In this document: in pieces, positions 45,751 to 55,594 of the stretch
How the letters are laid out: the number at the start of each line of letters is the position of its first letter
Position numbering within the stretch: position 1 is the first letter of the stretch
Assembly (NCBI GenBank): GCA_011109175.1
Contig: RDEW01000007.1
Coordinates: forward strand, 181,154 to 245,153
DNA length: 64,000 nt
Source of the DNA: Dicyema japonicum
Taxonomy: Eukaryota > Dicyemida > Rhombozoa > Dicyemidae
Direction of reading: 5' to 3'
Position numbers and translations under genes: made by a program
Notes under the pieces: generated by a model
Seen by the model: the letters and a program-made list of their open reading frames with translations, nothing else
Databases searched by the model: none
Told to the model about the DNA's origin: nothing

Positions 45751-47700
45751 CTAAACGTGGGTGTGGTCATTGGTGTAGTCATTGGGGAACTTGACAGTGT
45801 AGTTGTTGATCTTTTGCTGGTCTATTTTTATTATGGGGTCGGAATCTGTTTGACATTTTCGCTTATTGTGAATATTCAATATTAGAATAATTAAGCCCTG
45901 TGGACACACTAAAATACAGAAGACGTATTCGATTATTTTAAATTTATCAAAATTCAAGGAAAAAGGCAAAGAACCAGTTAATTCCTTCAAATAATAAAAA
46001 TATAAACCCGATAGAAAAAAATAAGAAAATTAATATTGAATTTTTTGATTTTTTAATTTGATTGTTTTAGTTTTCTTTTGTAATAAATGAATTTGTAGAA
46101 AAATGTAAAAGTATAAAATTGTGATAATTAAAAAAATAACTGCACATGGAATTAGCAGGCCCAAGTAATGCATTCCATGCAACATACATCTTTAATATTG
46201 AATCAAATTTACTTGTTATCCGAATAATACGCATTTTTGAGACTGCACCTATGATAATGACTACTAACAGAGGTATTCCTGCAAATTATGACAAAGATTA
46301 ACCCCAGTTAATTGCAAGAATTTTTAAAATCAGATTATTTATGTTCATGCCAATAACTTTGATGAATTTTATATAATGAATTATTGTCTGGGAAAGCATC
46401 CAGAAAACTGAGTTAGTAGCCCATAATGTAATAGTGCTCCAACAGTGACACATTGAATAAAAGATTTTTCAAATCCTGAGAAAATTCCGAATATAAAAAC
46501 AGTATTTGTTATGAAAATTGATATTTCAAGGTAATCAACGTCAACTGAATCTTAGATTTAATTAAAAGTCTAAACTAAGTAAATATGAACTTGAATTGAG
46601 TAAAGAAAATAATAAATGAAGTAATGATCGAAATTTCTGATATAGATAATCCAATAATGGTGATATATTGAGGTTGCTGTCTTTTTAGAATTCAATTGAC
46701 CTTTTCTGGAATTCTAAATTTATATGGAAGATTACGAATAAGACTAAAAAACTAGTAAGATGTTCAGTAGTGCATGTTACACTGCCATTTGAATTAATTT
46801 CCGTTTTAATAGTTTCACTAACCCATAATCCGTTTTTCCAATAAACACATACATAGTTATACCGCATTTTCTGAATAATATCTTGGAAAAAAATAGTCAC
46901 TTTAGTGATTTTACTCTTGGTGTTATTATTTTCATTATTAAAAATTATTGACACCACTCTATCGATTTGTTTGGTTTCTTTACCATCGATAATTGTTTCA
47001 TTATTTTTAATAACTAAAATACGAGCTAAAGATAGATAATCCTGCCATACCGTCTCCCTTTGTTTCATTATGATGTATATTGACTGCAATTGAATCGGTG
47101 GAAATAGTAGATCCTGATTTTAAATCCATTTGATCGATCCAAGTAATATCCCCGAGAGTTTCTTTGAATGTATTTGTTGGTTTAATCTTTTCGATAATTG
47201 ATAATTTCTTATTAATTTTTGTAGATAATAACTCATTATTGAGTTGTCTAATAATCTTAAAATTATTAAAATACTAACTTCAAAATAGTCCTCATTTAAT
47301 TCACTTTTTGGTGTAGTTGTTGGTGTAGATGTTGCTGTTGGTATAGTTGTTGGTGTAGGTGTTAGTGTAGTTGTTGGTGTAACTCCTCGTATAGTTTCTT
47401 GATATAATTTTAAAAGTAAACCAATTATAGCAGAAAATTTATTCTTGAAATCATTTTCGTTTATTCTCTTTTTTAGCTTTTCTACTAATCTATTTTCCTT
47501 GGATAATTTGATTTTTCAGTTGTTTGTTGAATAATTGTTAAAACATAATCTTCATTAGTGTTGTTAAAACCCTTATATAATGAATTTATTAAAATTTTTA
47601 CTTTATTTAGAACAAAAAGAATTGTTTCTGCATTCTCAGAACGAAAAAAATATTCAAGTTGTTCAATAATACCTTTAAATTAGATAATTTACTAACAAAT
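45751..47700 (-). pseudogene. Adhesion-GPCR-like receptor, GPS motif and 7TM region (unit A; possibly broken)
   Basis: Minus-strand gene for a receptor with autoproteolytic extracellular region. A Thr/Pro stalk (TPTTTPTPTTIPTATSTP, about 47,300-47,390) precedes a GAIN-like region and a GPS motif at 46,750-46,870 (NYVCVYWKNGLWVS..., VTCTTEHLTSFLVLF), with the His-Leu/Thr cleavage site. Membrane helices follow: QYITIIGLSISEISIITSF (TM1, about 46,620-46,675), FIQCVTVGALLHYG and FFWMLSQTIIHYIKF (TM2-TM3), and TM7 at 45,751-45,990 (FCILVCPQGLIILILNIHNK). Short GT..AG introns such as 22 nt right after the GPS are recognisable, but the TM1 junction could not be placed in frame, so it may be a pseudogene or carry assembly indels. 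The 5' end was not found. Confidence 0.7.
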
Positions 47701-47848
47701 CGTTTCTAATACTGTTCTTGAATTTATCCAACAAGGATTTTTTTTAAAACCCTGGGATATTTAAAATTGTATATTTGAAATCAGCAAGAGAAGCAGCATT
47801 TCATTAATTATCGCCAAAGGCATTAAATAATTGAAATTAGGTTAAAAA

Positions 47849-47924
47849 TCTGTGTACGGAAATATCAAGTTCAAATCTGCGTACGGAAATATCAAGTTCA
47901 AATCTGCGTACGGAAATATCAAGT
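47849..47924. repeat. 27-bp tandem repeat, 2.8 copies (9-codon unit)
   Basis: Unit TCTG(C/T)GTACGGAAATATC + AAGTTCAAA at 47,849, 47,876 and 47,903 (last partial). On the minus strand it reads FELDISVRR repeated in frame. It lies upstream of the GPCR gene and could be part of its extracellular region or a minisatellite. Confidence 0.85.
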
Positions 47925-48129
47925 AAAATCATAAACTACCACTCTTTTGAATCCCCGTCAGAGACCGCAGTAGATTCATTTCTTGAGATAGATTCAGTTT
48001 ATTCAGTGTCCTGGAAATTTTTTTTTATCAAAAAGAAATTTTACTAGATTTGGCTAAAATTGGATATTAATAATTTTAGATAAATTTGCTCACTTTTTAT
48101 TATTATTGAACAAAAAACCACTGTCATTA

Positions 48130-49480
48130 TTCAAAAATAAACAAAATTCAGGTGATCCCATCCTCCCTCAACAGTCTCCGTCTTTTCTCGGTGTTCCGAC
48201 TTCGTTCCTGGGCATATCCGATATGGACGCGGTCCGCATACCCGAGTCCTACGCATGGGCACTAATCCAGTCGCCTCTATCGTATTTTCTAGGTTTCTAG
48301 GCAGGATTTCCACACGGGAATATTTCCTTAGTAGATTTGCTGCCTTCATTTGAATATTGCATATCTTTTCCAAATTTGTTGCTGAAAGGTGAGATCTCCA
48401 GATAAAACAGCGTATCCTATTGTATCCTCGATGAACTGTTTGTATATGACATCCAGACCACTCAGATCTTTTTGTCTCTAAGGTTTCCCAAGATCACTTC
48501 AGGGAGTTGAGTAGTTGAAGATGCATGTTAATGCTGATACTCTTACTGTGCCCATCTTTTCATCAGAATAACCTGGATCCCGTCCGGTCCACAGGAATGT
48601 GTGTTTTTGTTCGATGGATCTCCAAGTCGACATCTCCCGGTAGAACATACATTGTTGGGTTTTTCCTTTTCGATTTCGGTTTTTTGTGTGGATAAATGTC
48701 CACCTTTTTGAATGGTTTGTGGCTTATTCTCATACAATGTTTGATAAATTTATTCAGATCCACATCCTGTTCACGGTTTTCTTCGATATTGCGTTCAGCG
48801 TTTTTGACATTTCGCAACATCCTCCACATCTTGGTACGTGAACTATTTTCTCATGCTCTAGAAATTCGGCCCAGTTTTGTTTTTTGGTGAAGTTTTGTCT
48901 TTTCGTTAATCTTCATGTAAAGTGCACGAATTCTGTTAGTATAATGTTTTTTATTAGTTGCTTTTTGCGTTTGAGACAATTTCTTTCTTTTATTAGTTTT
49001 ATTGTGCTAGACGGCTTTATTAAAGTAATAGACGGCTCGATCAATTGAGTTGAAATTTTCGTATGGAAATTCAATAAGGCGAATCTACGTATCTTCTGAA
49101 TCCTTTACAAGCAGCAGTAATATAGTCATAAAAATGATGTGTTTTGACAGCGTCATTGGTATACAATTGCTCTTGATCAGAATGTGATTATGGTCGCTTC
49201 GTAAATCATAGTTTACAGAACAGCAAATAAACGGAGCAAGCAGTGGTGAACATATGAAATCCCCTTGTGTCTGGAGTTGTTTCTCATGCCACGAAAAATG
49301 CTTGGCATTAAATTCTCCAGACACCAACAAGTTTTCCATCATATCTAGGGCAGACAAATCCATAGAAAATCCTTTTGAACCTGGATGGGGAACAGAGACG
49401 TTGGCGATATTAATAGCTCTGATAAAGGTCTGTACCGAAATCCCAATAATTTCTGTGTTTACGTCTTTTATCATATTCCT
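48130..49480 (-). pseudogene. LINE fragment: endonuclease C-terminus, linker and RT start
   Basis: Minus strand: 49,085-49,474 is the C-terminal APE endonuclease (NIANVSVPHPGSKG, LVSGEFNAKHFSW, NYDLRSDHNHILI with the catalytic SDH). After a linker (LWRMLRNVKNAERNIEEN near 48,800) comes the RT beginning MRISHKPFKKV and HSCGPDGIQVILM (48,560-48,740). The RT core is deleted; 48,131-48,373 (KICNIQMKAANLLRKYSRVE) looks like a C-terminal thumb segment. Frameshifts throughout. Confidence 0.72.
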
Positions 49481-49489
49481 GAATATGGA

Positions 49490-49980
49490 GTAGTTTCTTC
49501 TGAGATCTGCTCAGAAACCTGATCTGCGGCCAATGAAACGGAATTTGCCAAGATAAAGAATTACTCGGCCATCGGAGACTGATAACAATTCACACCAGTA
49601 ACCATAAAAACGTTGGGAGCTCATGGATGGCATTAGAATTTTTCAGACTAGTGAGTCGAATAAAGAACCCCGCGAATTGTTCTGTTTTAGAAAACGATTC
49701 TGGATTGGCAATTAAATAGTAACGTAAACGCAATCCTTCTGCAAAGGCTTGATTATTTTTGTTAATAAATTGTTTTTCTTAAAAAAAATTTTAAAAAAAT
49801 CAAATATTTAAAATCACTAGAATCTTCGAAAAAGTCTACACCATTTATATTCATCAGATTTTAATACCGTCGAACCTACGGATCATCCTAACCATAAGTT
49901 TTATATTAGCAACATATTTAGAATCGAATTCATATCGAATGCATAAGAAAATAATGACTCGATGTGATGCATACGAAATA
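49490..49980. repeat. Partial copy B of the duplicated unit's leader
   Basis: GATCTGCTCAGAAACCTGAT to GTGATGCATACGAAATAAAT matches 41,750-42,250 and 58,155-58,690, including the poly-A/T stretch in the middle, with substitutions. It stops where A and C continue into the LINE linker, so this leader exists as an independent repeat. Confidence 0.88.
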
Positions 49981-49984
49981 AATG

Positions 49985-50479
49985 GCGGACTCTTCCCATA
50001 GAATTCAGCCAATGCCTCCTTACTGGGTGGATTGGCCACCAGATCTTCCAAATAGTCAAATCTAAAGATGCAAGCCAATAAGCCTGGAAATCTCTTTGGA
50101 GAGTTTTCGATCAAATTTTATAAATAAATTCGACCTCTCATGCTAATATAGGCATAGAAAACTATATATGTGCCAAGAAAACTGCATTTCCGGTCGTGCT
50201 AAAAATGACTAGAAAACCGGTATCGATCTTGTCGCTATAGTAACAGTTACCCCCTATCGTTTTATAAGCTCACCAATCTCCTTATTCATTGTTGGATAGT
50301 CGGTCATCTCTAGTGAAACGTGTATTACTGACTTTGGAAATAAATGCAAGTTCGCCCTACACAGAGGAGGAACTCAGTACTCCCCAAACGCCAAGAAACA
50401 ACTTCCCTGACTTTTTCGTTAAATTTAGACTTTTTGATTTATTGATTTATATTATATTTTTTATATATATTCTTGAGTT
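49985..50479. other. Unassigned interval
   Basis: No gene recognised. A minus-strand 86-codon frame (49,854-50,114) overlaps the end of the repeat and has no family motif. A palindromic AAAACCGG/CCGGT cluster lies near 50,190-50,225. Confidence 0.35.
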
Positions 50480-51960
50480 TTAGGTTTTCCGCGGTCGAAG
50501 CAGCTGCTCCAGGTGTCTGAACCGATTTGAAAAGATTTGTGCTTGAAGATGTGTCAACACAAGTTGCATCCCAGACCAATGATCTTCCGGATGTGTAAGG
50601 GAAAGGGTCATCCCGTAAGGTCTCGTTCCATCTCCTCGATCGAGACCCACTGGTTCAAGCTGTGACGGGAAGCCTGTAGCCTTCAAAGCTCTGACGATCA
50701 CATCGTTCAGAGCATCGTGACATGGTCCTCTTCCGGCGCTTCTTCTGCACGATAGCGGGTGCAATTTCTTCGCATCGACTATTTTCCCGCATCGGCATCG
50801 GTGCTCCGGGCAAACGTCTAGTCCTAGCCTTTGTCCGATTCCAATCCTCAAAGAATCGTCGTCCAAAAGAGTCCCTAGGTTTGGACAAGGCATTGCATCA
50901 AGCCATGCTCCACTCTTTCCACTTGAATCTGACACCAAACAAACCAGACGATGTCGATTTGCTTCTTTTTCAAAATCTTCCAAAATTTTGGAGCAGATAA
51001 TGTTATCCCAATTACTTTGCTTCGTTTTGTCTTCGGAGATTTTAAGTCTGGACTCGTTCCATTTTTGACAAGCTTCGTCAAATGATTCATTCCAGAGAAG
51101 TACAATAGTTTGATGAAGGACTTTCCATATCAAATGGCTGCAGCTTAAAAAAGACGATAGATATTCCTGGGTATGCAACCTCCAGCGCAGATCTTAGACC
51201 GACACCCCCTAATCCAGAAGAAGCTTACATTGCTTCCAACCAAATTCGTCGAAGCGGACGTTAATTAGTGACTCAACAGTTAGTTTGAGAGATTTGTCTA
51301 TCGAAAGTAGACTGTCGTATTGTTCATACAGGGTGAACATCGGAGTAGATATAAAAGCTTTGGTAGTCCGATATTGTTTCTCATCAGGAAGAAGGATGTG
51401 TGAGAGTCGAGACAATCTTTTCGCCAAGTGTGTTAATTCTTCATTTTTGGAAAGTAGATGGTTCTTGAGTTCTTCTTCGCTAAGTGGGCATCCGAGGAAA
51501 TATAATTTATCATTCACAGAATCCCAGAAATCAGTTCGTTAAAAGACTCCATGATAGGGAGTAAGTCGGTGTTTGAATATGAGACATTTATTAGCTCTAA
51601 TTTGTTAACATTGATGTCCAAGCCCGAGTGGTTAAAGCGGGTAACGCTTTACGTAATGAATTGTATGTTTCCTTTAATGACACCGTACAGCTTCCGAGGT
51701 GTAAGTGGACGTAAGGTCCTTAATATGGCCAGGACGTAACCCTACCAAGCCTCCACCGCTGCTAGCGGCGAAGGAAGTTATTCCGTAACGCACTTTCGGA
51801 TTCGGTAATGATAATTTCCGGGGTTCCTTCAGGATTCAAAAACTTTTCATTGTCAGTCGGTGCATCTTGGTGCTTCAGTATTAAAGTATTTAGAACCTCA
51901 TGGGTACAAAACAATACTGTGTCATCGGACGTGATAACCCGTAAGGCTGCCCGCACGTTG
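50480..51960 (-). pseudogene. Retroelement with GLRPxHL-type RT start and Cys/His C-terminal domain (best copy)
   Basis: Minus strand. N-terminal RT region at 51,762-51,956: SDDTVLFCTHEVLNTLILKH, TEIIITESESALR; then an eroded SSGGGLVGLRPGHIKDL near 51,730. Most of the RT core is missing. 51,209-51,517 and 50,480-51,178 carry the post-RT region: GGVGLRSALEVAYP, AWLDAMPCPNLGTLLDDDS, then LDVCPEHRCRCGKIVD, LHPLSCRRSAGRGPCHDALN, and LDRGDGTRPYGMTL. The C-x-C-G, H-x-L-S-C, GR--xH--LNDVI and DGxRPxGxTL blocks resemble a PD-(D/E)XK restriction-like endonuclease region. Catalytic Asp of RPDG is replaced by Tyr. Copies at 4.2 and 7.8 kb are more decayed. Confidence 0.75.
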
Positions 51961-52504
51961 GCTTACTCTCTCCTTTAGTTTGTTGGGGGCATCTTTGGTG
52001 TATGTTCCTCTGGTTTCGACCTCATTGACATTAAGTGGCTGTTCAAGTATTGCGTGTATGTTATGACAGCTAAAATTCATTATGTTTCGTTTCAGTTTCT
52101 TGGATAAGTTGAGTCGGGTGTTTCTCTATTATTGTCCTCAGATTCCGTTGTAGGTATTCCGAGTGCGACAGGTGCAAAGCATATAAGTTTTAGCCAGGAT
52201 TCCCGTGATCAATGACATCTGAAAAACACGATGTTGCGGCAATTCGTATTCCTTTAGGGATATTTATTGGGATCTTCCTGGTTTTCCGGAGGTTCGAGAT
52301 CTTCAAGAGAGTGTGGTCAGTATGTGGCAGTGTAAAGTTTGTCTGCGCTATTTTTTCCCGCATGGGACCTCCTTACCAATACAAGAGGGGAACAGCCAAC
52401 TCGACAGCGTTTCGGCGCGAGCTTTACTCATTTATGCAGCCCAAATAAACGAATGATTCACATGCCGTGCAGTTAATTCCAAATTTCCTGATATTTGATT
52501 GTCC
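51961..52504. other. Unassigned interval, probably upstream part of the retroelement
   Basis: Less AT-rich than true intergenic DNA. A 78-codon plus-strand frame at 52,212-52,448 has no recognisable motif; the sequence probably derives from the 5' part of the minus-strand retroelement. Confidence 0.35.
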
Positions 52505-52515
52505 ACATAAGAGAC

Positions 52516-52862
52516 GGGTGCCTTAGTGGTTAGATGTCGGGCTAAAGTCGCTTAGGTCACGGGTTCAAATCTGCTGTTTACCTGGTTAAAGGTTCCACGC
52601 ATCTACGATACGGAAAGGGCTTGACGAGTGACGCCGTCATCAGTGGATATTCACTGCGGAACTGGATAGTCAAAAGGACATACACACAAGAAAAAGAAAA
52701 AACAAAGAAGTGAAGAGCATTCCTTGGTTTTCCCCCTACGATTAGTTATAATAACTGTTCTTTACTTAAATAAAGTGTGTGTTCTGCACGAGCGAAACCC
52801 TAGGCATCTTACGTGCTTATGGCAACGCGGTAGTGCTTAAAAAATAAAATAAAAATAAAAAT
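52516..52862 (+). mobile_element. tRNA-derived SINE, copy 2 (best preserved) with 11-bp target duplication
   Basis: A 347-bp SINE flanked by perfect direct repeats ACATAAGAGAC (52,505-52,515 and 52,863-52,873). Its head is tRNA-like: GGGTGCCTTAGTGGTTAGAT (box A region) and GGGTTCAAATCTG (box B). The core has ACGCATCTACGAT and TTGACGAGTGACGCCGTC, then a pyrimidine/A-rich part, CTTTACTTAAATAAAGTGTG, CGGTAGTGCT and an A-rich tail with AAATAAAA repeats. The perfect duplication suggests fairly recent insertion. Confidence 0.92.
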
Positions 52863-52873
52863 ACATAAGAGAC

Positions 52874-54279
52874 ATACCTGAGTTGTTCTTACTGGCTTTG
52901 ATTTTCGTACTTCGTCTTCTTTTCGTTCTTTATTCTCCATCTGAAATTTTCGTTGATAATATTATGTAATAAAGTTTTAACGATTTTTCGATTTTTAAAA
53001 AGTCTGCATTAACATAATAAAAGTAAATTGGAAAGATAAATTATTGTTGAAGCATTATCACACTCCACTTGAAAAACTCATATTGAGAGGGAGTAGTGGC
53101 CTTCCGTTTAAAGGCTACCTTCAAACGCCAAGATCATTTGGTTGTTCAAATCTCAATGTAGTTAATGACTGAGTAACGTGGGACTCCAGGGGAAAATTAG
53201 ACCCTTTGGTGGAGGACCCATGGAATTTCAGCTGTCTTTCTGGTTTACTTGATTAATACAAATTCATTCAATCATTCATATTGACATATTGGTGGTACAA
53301 ATAAATGCACTTTAAGGAAAGATGAGGTTATTGAAATTTCCACTTGGAAATAAAGGATGGTAGAGAAAATTCAATATTTGTTCATTTCAATTAAAAAATT
53401 ATTAAGTTGTTATTCCATCAACAAACGAAACGTTCCAACACAAGAGTCACTGTTAATACTGATGTAAATGACAAATCTAATGGAAATGAGTCAGGAGTAT
53501 GTTGGGATTAGAACGGGCCATGAAAAAGATCGCCCGGCTATGTTTTCGTGTTAATTTGTGTTGTTTATCATAGATTTGTTGAGAAGTGTGTTTGAAAGAA
53601 GGGTGATTGTCTTTGTTGGTACCAAAAAGAAAGTGAGATGGTTGCACGTGGTTTTGGATTTTTTCAAAATATCAGTGGGGGGAACTTAATTTAAGTAATA
53701 ATTCCCTTGATACATTTCAAGGGGACCGATTTCTGTTAAGGTTCTTTAATTTGGAGTAGATGGAATAATTAATTTGTTTATTCAATGTCTTTTGAGGTAC
53801 CATTTCATCAAACCACACGGGAAAAAACGGGCTTATATCCCTCATGGGATAATAAAGATACGAAATGAGTTTTACTTTCATCTCTTTCCTCAAAATATCA
53901 TTTTTGTGTATATTTGAAATGCTGGCTTTGAAAAAAGGTTAGGAAGCCCAAAATGACTAATTCTTATGTCACATTTGTATAAAGAAACTGAACTGGTTTT
54001 TGTCAACAAAGAACCGACTTGTTCTGAGCTGATGGACAAAATTAGTCATCTAATTGTCATTTCGGTTGAAAATTAGAATTTATTTTAAAATTATATTAAG
54101 ACCAATTTTGTGACGCGGGTGGAATAATTGGTGGATTGTGAACAGTGATGAATTGATTTTACTGAATAAGTAGAGTCTACTGGAAATACCTACACATTTG
54201 TTGGTAGAATTCAATAATAAAACTAATAATTTCCTAAGTTATTGGGTTATGAAAATAACAGTCAGTAATCATCAAATTA
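52874..54279. other. Intergenic DNA before the galactokinase 3' end, one possible tRNA-like head
   Basis: No protein gene recognised in 1.4 kb. Around 53,088-53,150 GGGAGTAGTGGCCTTCCG and GTTGTTCAAATCTC are spaced about as far apart as tRNA boxes A and B and may be the head of a second SINE type; no duplication or tail was found. The rest is AT-rich without structure. Confidence 0.4.
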
Positions 54280-55594
54280 TTAGAAATAATAGGACAAGGC
54301 TCCGTCTGAAGGAGTGACCTCCATTATAGTTGCCACTCCATGATACAAGTTCTATTAATATTTACAATATCAAACGTCAATTCCCTCAACAACTTTATTC
54401 ACAACATCAGAGTGAAGAATTGCCACAACTGAACCACCGAACCCACCACCTGTCATTCTTGCACCATATACTCCCTCGAAAGAACAGACAATGTCTTTCA
54501 AAGAATCCAATTCCTTACAGGAGACCTCATAATCATCCCTAATAATAATATTTACAGTTTACTTGAGAGAACGGTGACTTTCACACAAAAGTGATCCCAG
54601 CTTTCTTAAATCCCCCGTTTTTAGAGCTTCCAATGATTCCAAGCATCTATTGATTTCAGAAACGACATGTCGAGCTCTCTTTTTGAGTATTAAATGATCA
54701 TTTAAAGCTAAAATATAATTATTAGTAAAACACTCAAGATTTTCAAGTTTAGCTTGTCTATAAGAAGTAATTCCCATAATACAAAGTGCCTCCTTACATT
54801 GAGAACGCCTTAAGGCATACTCTGATGTGGCAAGTTCATGCTTCACGTTAGAATTTATAACCAAGACTACAACATTAGGGAAGGAATTCTTTTAAACTCA
54901 CGTGTTCTTTATGTTAATAAATCTAATACAAGCAATCTATAAAGATCACATTTCCATTTTCTCCACTAAAAGACACCAGTTGGTCCATTATTCCACAAGG
55001 AGTTCCACCAAACACGTGTTCGGCCTTTTGGCATAGTAAGGCTTTGTTGAGTAAGGTTTGGTCATTTTCTAGAGGACCAAACATTTTTTCAAGGAATAAA
55101 TAGAATGCGACTTCTATGGAGCAGAACTTGACAATCCTCCCCCAATTGGAACGGATGTTGAAATAACAGCATTAAATGGTAATATTTTATCTACTAATAT
55201 TACTTGGTAGTACCCTTAAAGTTAACAAGGACTCCTTTGATGTAATTAGCCCATTTCGGTGTACCAGGAACAAACCATTGTGATAAATCAGAACATTCTA
55301 TAACATGAGGGACATCAACATCAGTGGACAAAGTAATCACTGCACTCTGATCATTATGAGAGAATGATCCAACAACAGCAGTAACTAATGGTATTGTCTA
55401 ATTTTTATTTATTAAATAACTATAGGAAGAACATATCAGTCATTGTAGTCGATATGTCCTCCAATTAGATTGACTCTACCAGGTGCGACAGAAATGACTT
55501 TGGGGGTTGTTTTAAAATGTTCTGTGAACTGATTGATTGCCTGAGATTTGACTTGTTCTATTGATGTTAATTCCCTTTGGTTATATATCAACAT
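54280..55594 (-). pseudogene. Galactokinase-like gene with premature stop, two indels and altered substrate-binding motif
   Basis: GHMP-family sugar kinase gene, minus strand, with 23-24-nt introns at 55,398-55,420, 54,539-54,562 and 54,352-54,375, plus two more near 55,190-55,210 and 54,920-54,945. Reading from the ATG at 55,594: VISVAPGRVNLIGGHIDYND, then in-frame TGA (55,436-55,438) where the family has Gly, then YVLPI. Further: STSVPIGGGLSSSA (ATP-binding motif), a one-base deletion near 55,120, FGGTPCGIMDQLVSF, another near 54,880, VINSNVKHELATSEYALRR and [16 protein letters not shown] (motif 3). The end is TPSDGALSYYF. The galactose-contacting Glu of GEH is Gly here. As read it cannot make a kinase; indels could be assembly errors, but the stop and Glu-to-Gly are substitutions. 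Confidence 0.85.

Larger units (their letters stand above)
41709..46586. repeat. Segmental duplication unit A (about 4.9 kb)
   Basis: Nearly identical to 58,113-64,000 (unit C) apart from substitutions, many single-base indels and a hAT insertion present only in C. It contains, in order, a non-coding leader, LINE pieces on the plus strand, and the 3' part of an adhesion-GPCR-like gene on the minus strand. The similarity begins at CATAGGTCTG in both copies and runs to the window end in C. A third partial copy of its first 500 bp is at 49,490-49,980. Confidence 0.93.

Noticed and set aside
47849-47924. CRISPR-like array
   Set aside because: The 27-bp units are directly contiguous with no spacers, and the DNA is eukaryotic.
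54330-54542. Plus-strand 70-codon open frame
   Set aside because: It is the antisense of the last galactokinase exons, including the [11 protein letters not shown] block.
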